DNA from: JAJYQH01 sp036261615
GTDB taxonomy: Bacteria; Actinomycetota; Actinomycetes; Propionibacteriales; Propionibacteriaceae
Direction: 5' to 3'
DNA: 64,000 nt
Assembly (NCBI GenBank): GCA_036261615.1
Contig: DATAKK010000088.1
Location: forward strand, 1 to 64,000
Position 1 is the stretch's first letter; the number at the start of each line of letters is the position of its first letter. The translations under genes and the position numbers were made by a program. This document shows positions 58,312-64,000 of the stretch, one piece after another. The notes beneath the pieces were generated by a model. The model saw nothing but the letters and a program-made list of their open reading frames with translations. It did no database searches and was not told where the DNA came from.

Positions 58312-60405
58312 ATGAGTTCAAAGGTGAGCACATCGAACACGGTGTCCAGTCCCGCAGACCTACGCAACGTGGTCCTGGTCGGATCGTCCGGTTCCGGCAA
58401 GACCACGGTGTTCGAGTCACTGCTCAAGGCACGCATCTCCGGATACCGCGGCGAGCGCGAGGACGCCGAACGCGCGGCGTCCCTGACCCTCGCCTCCGTC
58501 GCCACCGGCGACGTCGTCGTCAACCTGCTCGACGCCCCCGGGCATCCCGACTTCGTCGGCGAGTTGCGCGCGGGCCTGCGCGCCGCCGACGCCGCGGTGT
58601 TCGTCGTGAGCGCGGCCGACGGCATCGACAACGCCACCAGCGCGCTGTGGCGCGAGTGCCGGGCCGTCGGCATGCCCCGGGCCATCGTCATCACCAAGCT
58701 CGACGTCGAGGGCAGCGACTACGACGCCGCCGTCGACGCCTGCCGCGCCCTCGGCGAGGCGATCGTGCCCGCCTACCTCCCGCTGCGCGACGCGGCCGGC
58801 ACCATCGTCGGCAACATGTCGCTGGTCACCCGGCGGGTACACGACTACTCCTCGGGCGAGGAACAGGTCCGCGAGCCGAGCGCCGACGAGATCGCCCAGA
58901 TGGACGCCTACCGCGGCGACTTCCTCGAGGGCGTCATCACCGAGAGCGAGGACGACGACCTCATGGAGCGCTACCTCGAGGGCGAGGACCTCGCCATCGA
59001 GTCGGTGCGCGGCGACCTGCTCAAGGCGATCGCCCACGGCACCTTCCACCCGGTCGTGCCGGTGCAACCGGCCACCGGCCTCGGCGTCGAGGAACTGTTC
59101 AGCATCATCGAGAACGGCTTCCCCCACCCGGCGCTGCACCCCCTGCCCACCATCACCACGGCCGACGGGGCCGAGGTGCTCGAGGTGTCCTGCGACCCCG
59201 CCCAGCCGCTCGTCGCCGAGATCGTTCGCACCACCTCCGACCCGTTCGCGGGCCGGCAGAGCATGGTCCGCATCTTCTCCGGCACCCTGCGCACCGACGA
59301 CGTCGTCCACGTGGCCGGCCACCGGGAGGTGTTCACCGGGGTCGAGGACGGCGCCCACCCGGGCCACGACGAGGACGAGAAGATCGGGCCGCTGTCCTTC
59401 CCGGTCGGGGTGGAGATGAAGCAGAAGAGCGAGGCGATCGCCGGCGACATCGTGCTGGTCTCCAAGCTCACCCGCGCCGAGACGTCCGACACCCTGTCGG
59501 CCAAGGACCGTCCCGCGCTCGTCGAGCCCTGGGTGCAGCCCGAGCCGCTGCTGCCGGTCGCGCTCAGGGCGGCCAGCCGCAAGGACGAGGACAAGCTCGC
59601 CGGTGCCCTCGCCCGGCTCGTGGTCGAAGACACCACCGTGCGGCTGGAGCGCACCGCCGAGACCGACCAGCTGCTGCTGTGGACGATGGGCCAGGCGCAC
59701 ATTGATCTGCTCGTCGGGCGGCTCACCGACCGCTACGGCGTCCACGTCGAGAGCGAACCAGTGCGGGTGGCGGTCCGCGAGACCTTCGTGACCTCGCTCA
59801 AGGCACACGGACGCCACGTCAAGCAGTCGGGCGGACACGGCCAGTACGCCGTGTGCGACCTCGAGATCGAACCCCTCGACCGGGGAGCCGGCTTCGAGTT
59901 CGTCGACAAGGTGGTGGGCGGTTCGGTGCCCCGGCAGTTCATCCCCTCGGTCGAGAAGGGCGTGCGCAGCCAGCTCGAGAAGGGGACGATCTCCGGCCAC
60001 CCGGTCGTCGACGTGCGGGTCACCCTCTACGACGGCAAGGCGCACTCGGTCGACTCGTCCGACATGGCGTTCCAGACCGCCGCCGCCCTCGCGATCAAGG
60101 AGGCCGCCTCCCCCAAGACGGTCTCCCTGCTCGAACCGATCGACGAGGTGACGGTGAGCATCGGCGACGAGTACCTCGGCGCGGTGATGACCGACCTGTC
60201 GAACCGGCGCGGGCAGCTGCTCGGCACCGACTCCGACGGCCAGGGCAACTCGGTGATCCGGGCGCTCGTGCCGGCGGCGGAGATGTCCCGCTACGCCATC
60301 GACCTGCGCGGCCTCGCGCACGGCAGCGGCAGCTTCACCCGCACCTTCCACGGCTACGAGACGATGCCGTCCAGCCTCGCGGAGACCTACCTCACCCGGG
60401 AGTGA
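58312..60405 (+). CDS. elongation factor G-like GTPase (EF-G2 type)
   Basis: 697 aa with the five EF-G domains in order. G1 is GSSGSGKTT (24-32), G3 DAPGH (74-78) and G4 TKLD (128-131); the G2/switch I RGIT is replaced by RAASLTL (near 54-60). Domain IV has GGHGQYAVCDLEIEPLDRG and the C-terminal domain ends in FHGYETMPSSLAE. Such EF-G2 paralogues in actinobacteria are not the main elongation factor and their role is unclear. ATG 58312 is supported by the -35/-10 just upstream. A ~30-residue acidic insert with EDGAHPGHDEDEK lies in domain II. Confidence 0.93.
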   Translation: MSSKVSTSNTVSSPADLRNVVLVGSSGSGKTTVFESLLKARISGYRGEREDAERAASLTLASVATGDVVVNLLDAPGHPDFVGELRAGLRAADAAVFVVSAADGIDNATSALWRECRAVGMPRAIVITKLDVEGSDYDAAVDACRALGEAIVPAYLPLRDAAGTIVGNMSLVTRRVHDYSSGEEQVREPSADEIAQMDAYRGDFLEGVITESEDDDLMERYLEGEDLAIESVRGDLLKAIAHGTFHPVVPVQPATGLGVEELFSIIENGFPHPALHPLPTITTADGAEVLEVSCDPAQPLVAEIVRTTSDPFAGRQSMVRIFSGTLRTDDVVHVAGHREVFTGVEDGAHPGHDEDEKIGPLSFPVGVEMKQKSEAIAGDIVLVSKLTRAETSDTLSAKDRPALVEPWVQPEPLLPVALRAASRKDEDKLAGALARLVVEDTTVRLERTAETDQLLLWTMGQAHIDLLVGRLTDRYGVHVESEPVRVAVRETFVTSLKAHGRHVKQSGGHGQYAVCDLEIEPLDRGAGFEFVDKVVGGSVPRQFIPSVEKGVRSQLEKGTISGHPVVDVRVTLYDGKAHSVDSSDMAFQTAAALAIKEAASPKTVSLLEPIDEVTVSIGDEYLGAVMTDLSNRRGQLLGTDSDGQGNSVIRALVPAAEMSRYAIDLRGLAHGSGSFTRTFHGYETMPSSLAETYLTRE

Positions 60406-60460
60406 CGTCGACCCGAGGACGGGCCCGGGTGCCCCAAGCGACCCGCGGGTTGTCCCGATG

Positions 60461-60715
60461 CTGCGAACTTCGCGCCACCTGCCACACACCCCCGTCAGGG
60501 CGCCCGGTCTGGCAGGTGGTGCAGATTTCGCAGGGGCCCGAGGCGAAGGCCGGCGGCCCGCGGGGCTCGCGGCGTCCCCATGCTGCGAACTTCGCGCCAC
60601 CTGCCACACACCCCCGTCACGGCGGCCGGTCTGGCAGGTGGTGCAGATTTCGCAGGGGGTCCGAGGCGAAGGAGCCGGCGGCCCGCGGGGCTCGCGGCGT
60701 CCCCATGCTGCGAGA
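60461..60715. repeat. tandem palindromic repeat, copies B and C plus a fragment
   Basis: Two near-identical units, 122 bp apart: left arms at 60461-60484 and 60583-60606 (CTGCGAACTTCGC then GCCACCTGCCA), right arms at 60510-60533 and 60632-60655 (TGGCAGGTGGTGC then AGATTTCGCAG). Arms of each unit pair over about 24 bases with few mismatches. A third copy starts at 60708 (CTGCGAGATGG) and is cut short. Same family as 21121-21182. The spacers between units are also conserved. It fills the 353-base gap before yccF-like. Confidence 0.9.
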
Positions 60716-60758
60716 TGGACGCCATGACCGGACGTCCCCGGCGGCAGGCGCCCCGGGG

Positions 60759-61169
60759 TCAGAAGGCGTGCAGCGGCCGGGTGCCCGGGGCGAGCCGGTC
60801 GGCGTCCACGATCTGCTTGCCGAACGGCATGAGGGTCACCGGGAGCAGCTTGAGATTCACCACGGCCACGGCGATGCCGACGACCGTGAGGCTCTGCGCG
60901 AGCGCGGTGACGATGTGGCCCAATGCCAGCCACCAGCCGCAGGTGAGGAACCACACAACGTTCATCACCCCGGTCGCGGCGCCCGCCCCCGGCTTGGGCA
61001 CCACCGCCGAGCCGAACGGCCACAGGACGTAGCGCGCCATCCGGAACGACGCGATCCCGACCGGGATGGTGACGACGAAGACGCAGGCGATGACTCCGGC
61101 CAGCGCGTAGCCGAGCGCCAGCCAGATCCCGCCGAGCACCAACCAGATGACATTCAGCAGCGTGCGCAT
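60759..61169 (-). CDS. YccF-family membrane protein
   Basis: 136 aa, two YccF domains: LLNVIWLVLGGIWLALGYALAGVIACVFVVTIPVGIASFRMARYVLWPFG, shown here in parts, then a second hydrophobic half VVWFLTCGWWLALGH and LLPVTLMPFGKQI. Four to five transmembrane helices; PVGIASFRMARY and LPVTLMPFGK are family marks. Function unknown. GGGGAG lies 7 bases before ATG 61169. Confidence 0.9.
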   Translation of the reverse strand: MRTLLNVIWLVLGGIWLALGYALAGVIACVFVVTIPVGIASFRMARYVLWPFGSAVVPKPGAGAATGVMNVVWFLTCGWWLALGHIVTALAQSLTVVGIAVAVVNLKLLPVTLMPFGKQIVDADRLAPGTRPLHAF

Positions 61170-61298
61170 GACAGGTCTCCCCTCGGTCCGGGCTCCATGG
61201 TGGCCCCGGATCCCCCGGCGGACCACGACCGGAGCCCGGGATGGTGGGGATCACCGGGCCGCGACGGAGCCTCCCCCGACCGTCTAGGCTGACGGGCC

Positions 61299-62063
61299 GT
61301 GGCACTCTCCGACGCTGACCGCACCCCCGGGACGCGGCACCCGCGCGCCGAGCGGGTGCACCGCGACGTCGTCTCCTTCGTGCGTCGCAGTTCCCGGATG
61401 AACACGAGCCAGCAGCGCAACTGGGACACCTGGCACGACCGCTTCGTCGTCGAGGTTCCCCGGGGCGAGCGGCACACCTCGGTGCACCCGGACGCCGCGA
61501 TCGACTGGGCCGCCGAGTTCGGCCGGGAGCGACCGCTCGTCGTCGAGATCGGGTCGGGGACGGGCGACTCGCTCGTCCCGATGGCCGCCGCGCGCCCCGA
61601 CCACGACGTGGTGGCCTTCGAGGTGTTCGAGCCGGCGGTCGCCAGCACCATCGGGAGGCTCGGGCGCGAGGGCGTCGGCAACGTGCGGATCGTGCTGGGC
61701 GACGCGGTCGAGGGGCTGAGCTACCTGTTCGCGCCCGGCTCGGTGAGCGAGATCTGGGTGTTCTTCCCCGACCCGTGGCACAAGACGCGGCACCACAAGC
61801 GCCGGCTGGTGAGCGACGAGTTCGCCGCGCTGGCGCACCGCGTGGTGGCGCCGGGCGGGGTGCTGCGACTCGCCACCGACTGGGACGACTACGCCGAATG
61901 GATGCGCGAGGTGCTCGACGCCGCCCCCGGATGGGCCAACGCGGGGGATGCCGGCGACGGCTGGGCCACGCGGTTCCCGGAACGGCCGCTCACCAAGTAC
62001 GAGCAGCGCGGCCTGGACGCCGGCCGCCGGGTGCGCGACCTCGCCTACCGGAGGCTCCCGTGA
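61299..62063 (+). CDS. trmB: tRNA (guanine-N7)-methyltransferase
   Basis: Methylates G46 in tRNA (254 aa). SAM motif VVEIGSGTGDSLV, then EVFEPAVASTI, and the TrmB hallmark EIWVFFPDPWHKTRHHKRRLV. The C-terminal TKYEQRGLDAGRRVRDLAY fits. The first ~35 residues (Arg/His-rich) are an extension common in actinobacteria. GTG 61299 lies 8 bases after TAGGCT (61285-61290). It heads trmB-truA-methyltransferase with start/stop overlaps. Confidence 0.95.
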   Translation: MALSDADRTPGTRHPRAERVHRDVVSFVRRSSRMNTSQQRNWDTWHDRFVVEVPRGERHTSVHPDAAIDWAAEFGRERPLVVEIGSGTGDSLVPMAAARPDHDVVAFEVFEPAVASTIGRLGREGVGNVRIVLGDAVEGLSYLFAPGSVSEIWVFFPDPWHKTRHHKRRLVSDEFAALAHRVVAPGGVLRLATDWDDYAEWMREVLDAAPGWANAGDAGDGWATRFPERPLTKYEQRGLDAGRRVRDLAYRRLP

Positions 62064-62935
62064 GTCTCGCCCGGCTGCGTCTCGACCTCGGCTACGACGG
62101 GGAGGCCTTCTCGGGCTGGGCCGCGCAGCCGGGACGCCGCACCGTCCAGGGCGAGCTCACCGATGCCATCCAGCAGGTGCTGCGCCTGCCCGAGCCGCCC
62201 CAGCTGGTCGTCGCGGGCCGCACGGACGCCGGCGTCCACGCGCGCGGCCAGGCGGCCCACGTCGATCTGCCCACCGACCCTCGGGAGGCCGCCGAACTCG
62301 CCGCCCGGCTCGAGCGACGGCTGACCCGGCTGCTGCCCGAGGACATCGCGGTGCACCGGGTGAGCGTGGCGCCACCCGGGTTCGACGCCCGCTTCTCCGC
62401 CGTCTGGCGCCGCTACACCTACCGGCTGTGGGACGAGGAGTCGCGGCCCGACCCGCTGCTGCGCCGGCACGTCACCCGGGTGCGCGGCAGGCTGGACCTC
62501 GAACGCACCCGGGTCGCCGCCGACCAGCTGCTGGGCCTGCACGACTTCGCGGCCTTCTGCAAGCCCCGGGACGGCGCCACCACCATCCGCACGGTGCAGT
62601 GGATCGACGTCGAGCGGGTCGCCGACGGCTGCGGCACCGTCGAGGTGGGACTGCGGGCCGACGCCTTCTGCCACTCGATGGTCCGCTCGGTCGTCGGGGC
62701 GCTGGTCGCCGTCGGCACCGGGCAGCGCACGGTCGACTGGCTCGCCGAGGTGCTCGCCTCCCCCGTGCGGCACTCGCAGGTCACCGTCCTCCCCGCCCAC
62801 GGGCTGTGCCTGGAGGAGGTCGGCTACCCCGACGATGACCGCCTGGCGGAGCGCGCCGAGCAGGCCCGGGCCGTGCGGACGCTGCCGGCGTCCGAGCCAG
62901 CCGACTCCGACCCCGCCGACGAGGAGCGCCCATGA
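62060..62935 (+). CDS. truA: tRNA pseudouridine(38-40) synthase
   Basis: 291 aa. The catalytic Asp lies in VAGRTDAGVHARGQ (the conserved RTDxGVHA motif). LRLDLGYDGEAFSGWAAQPGRRTVQGEL and DFAAFCKPRD are family features. The GTG start overlaps the trmB stop (GTGA), with GGAGG five bases upstream. The final ~30 residues are an Ala/Glu/Asp tail. It lies away from the rpoA-rplQ cluster where truA often sits. Confidence 0.95.
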   Translation: MSLARLRLDLGYDGEAFSGWAAQPGRRTVQGELTDAIQQVLRLPEPPQLVVAGRTDAGVHARGQAAHVDLPTDPREAAELAARLERRLTRLLPEDIAVHRVSVAPPGFDARFSAVWRRYTYRLWDEESRPDPLLRRHVTRVRGRLDLERTRVAADQLLGLHDFAAFCKPRDGATTIRTVQWIDVERVADGCGTVEVGLRADAFCHSMVRSVVGALVAVGTGQRTVDWLAEVLASPVRHSQVTVLPAHGLCLEEVGYPDDDRLAERAEQARAVRTLPASEPADSDPADEERP

Positions 62936-63537
62936 GCCACTACTTCCACACCCCCGAGGGGCCCGAGCACCGCCGCGAGGTGCACGCGACGATCTGGGGC
63001 CTCGACTACGACTTCGTCGGCGCCGACGGCGTCTTCTCCGGCAGCCGCCTCGACCTCGGGACCTCGGTGCTCTTCCGCGAGACCGAGCCACCGGAGGGGG
63101 CCCGGCGGCTGCTCGACCTGGGCTGCGGCTTCGGCCCGATCGCCGTCGCGCTGGCCCGGTCGGTTCCCGGCGCCCTCGTGGACGCCGTCGACGTCAACGA
63201 GCGCGCGCTCGAGCTCACCCGCGAGAACGCCCGCCGCCACGGCGTCGGCGACCGGGTGAGCGTCGGGACGCCGGAGGATTTCGACCCCGCGGCCCGCTAC
63301 GACGAGGTGTGGACCAACCCGCCGATCCGCATCGGCAAGGACGCGTTGCACGCCCTGCTCACCACCTGGCTCGCGCGGCTGACCCCGGACGGTGTGGCCC
63401 GCCTGGTTGTGGGCAGGAACCTCGGCGCCGACTCACTGGCCCGGTGGCTGGCCGACGAGGGATGGGACGTGGTCCGCACCGCGTCCGCGAAGGGGTTCCG
63501 GGTGCTCGAGGTGCGTGGGGGACGCCGCACCGCCTGA
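62932..63537 (+). CDS. RsmC-like small-domain SAM methyltransferase
   Basis: 201 aa. SAM motif LLDLGCGFGPIAVALA, acidic loop DAVDVNERALELTREN and the NPPIRIG catalytic motif (RsmC/RlmG-type NPP[YFI]). KGFRVLEVR at the end is also typical. It is half the length of E. coli RsmC (no N-terminal pseudo-domain), as in many Gram-positives. A guanine-N2 rRNA target is likely but not proven. It overlaps truA (ATGA). Confidence 0.92.
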   Translation: MSHYFHTPEGPEHRREVHATIWGLDYDFVGADGVFSGSRLDLGTSVLFRETEPPEGARRLLDLGCGFGPIAVALARSVPGALVDAVDVNERALELTRENARRHGVGDRVSVGTPEDFDPAARYDEVWTNPPIRIGKDALHALLTTWLARLTPDGVARLVVGRNLGADSLARWLADEGWDVVRTASAKGFRVLEVRGGRRTA

Positions 63538-63593
63538 GCCCGCGAGGGGGCCGCATGGTCACGCCCCACCCCGGTGGGATAGGTTGTCGTCTG

Positions 63594-63700
63594 CAATCGC
63601 ATGTCAGGGGAATCTGGTGCCACTCCAGAGCTGACCCGCAACCGTGAGGGCGTGAGCCCGCAGCCGGAATGCCTGCGTCGATTGGACTCATCTCACCCGT
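63594..63700 (+). promoter_or_regulatory. cobalamin riboswitch
   Basis: The conserved core is present in order: AGGGGAATCTGGTGCCACTCC, GCTGACCCGCAACCGTGA, GTGAGCCCGCAGCCGGAAT and GCCTGC. The closing stem is CAATCG (63594-63599) with CGATTG (63679-63684). TAGGTT (63580-63585) is the probable -10. GACTC...GAGTC downstream may be the expression platform. It should switch off the downstream gene when B12 is plentiful. Confidence 0.88.
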
Positions 63701-63761
63701 CGAGGTCAGCGGGGAGTCGGGGGCCTTCGCGTCCGATCCCGGTGACGCGAAAGGAATCCCC

Positions 63762-64000
63762 ATGACACTTCGTCGACGCCTCGTGGCCGCCGGGTTTGCG
63801 GCCTCCGTGGCCCTCGCACCGGTCACGGTGCTCACCAGCGGCTACCTGGCCGCCCCTGCGGCGGTCGCCGCCCCCACCGCCTCCTCCGCCGCCACCAGCG
63901 CCGGCACCTGGCTGGCCGGCCAGTTCACCCACGGTGAGTACTACACGAGCCCCTACACCAACAAGGCCGACGTCAGCGGCACGGCCGACCTCGTCCTGGG
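63762..64000 (+). CDS. secreted protein under B12 control (truncated by the window)
   Basis: ATG 63762 has AAGGAAT eight bases upstream. The first ~36 residues are a signal peptide: MTLRRRLVAAGFAASVALAP, hydrophobic core, cleavage near AVA-AP. The mature start SAGTWLAGQFTHGEYYTSPY and ADLVLG resemble the first helical repeat of prenyltransferase/terpene-cyclase-like secreted proteins (an intrinsic-factor-like alpha/alpha toroid), found beside B12 riboswitches in actinobacteria. That assignment is tentative since only 79 codons are visible. Confidence 0.7.
   Translation, partial: MTLRRRLVAAGFAASVALAPVTVLTSGYLAAPAAVAAPTASSAATSAGTWLAGQFTHGEYYTSPYTNKADVSGTADLVL

Noticed and set aside
60461..60715. 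CRISPR array
   Set aside because: Only two to three units, each a long palindrome with conserved spacers and no cas genes.
60392..60725. Small ORFs with recurring CTTCQTGR-type Cys motifs
   Set aside because: The repeated Cys segments are translations of the palindromic DNA repeat, not a protein family.

Overview
The window is GC-rich actinobacterial DNA, and family Propionibacteriaceae is my best guess. Support for the phylum: the 16S 5' end and rRNA leader motif, a mycothiol ligase (mshC) beside SCO1664-, DUF3090- and MSMEG_4193-type genes, a Myxo/TetR/LacI-rich regulator set, long GC-rich genes, and many start codons placed 6-8 bases after a TANNNT-type -10 (leaderless genes). The family assignment is inference only.

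Layout. 1-128 is the 5' end of a 16S rRNA gene on the minus strand, with two sigma70-type promoters upstream. 796-8466 (minus) is argC-J-B-D-R-H followed by tyrS, with a pair of ARG boxes on the argC promoter. 8525-12918 holds an aminotransferase, a biotin uptake operon (bioYMN) with a BioQ-like operator, and a LacI regulator. 13017-15714 is a LacI-operator-controlled secreted GH5 beta-mannanase. 15786-23554 (minus) is a TetR gene, pheST, a SpoU rRNA methyltransferase, a membrane protein, rplT, rpmI and infC. infC appears to start at ATC behind an attenuated leader. 23851-26637 holds two small membrane proteins, an SseB-like protein, hisG and hisE. 26794-31539 is the mycothiol neighbourhood. 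31614-35502 has an aldo/keto reductase, a DinB/maleylpyruvate-isomerase-like protein, rimI, tsaB and a GNAT-TsaE fusion. 35527-37776 is a DEAD-box helicase with an Arg/Asp/Tyr repeat tail. 38083-45183 has a mannosyltransferase-like GT, nnr, acpS, glmS, a RAM protein, a lipoprotein and coaA. 45399-51881 is a galactoside locus: LacI, GH42 and an ABC importer. 51999-54669 (minus) is glmM, rpsI and rplM. 54844-58155 is treZ and, divergently, a GH125 alpha-mannosidase. 58312-63537 has an EF-G-like GTPase, a tandem palindromic repeat, a YccF protein, trmB, truA and an RsmC-like methyltransferase. 63594-64000 is a cobalamin riboswitch ahead of a truncated secreted protein.

The backbone is two conserved actinobacterial housekeeping rows: infC-rpmI-rplT-SpoU-pheST-arg-tyrS-rrn, and rplM-rpsI-glmM-coaA-glmS-acpS-nnr-tsaE-tsaB-rimI. 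Both are interrupted by carbohydrate genes (mannanase, galactosidase with ABC transporter), each with its own LacI-type operators. argF, argG, alr and tsaD, which often sit in these rows, are not present here.

The least explained signals are non-coding. A short word (GGACGCC/GGCGTCC) recurs unusually often and sits in most intergenic gaps, twice as a perfect palindrome. A palindromic repeat family occurs at 21.1 kb and in tandem at 60.5 kb. Two intergenic regions each carry four copies of a box (two direct, two inverted, about 20 bp apart), one upstream of glmM and one between mshC and hisE. I saw no CRISPR array, prophage, insertion sequence or tRNA gene.
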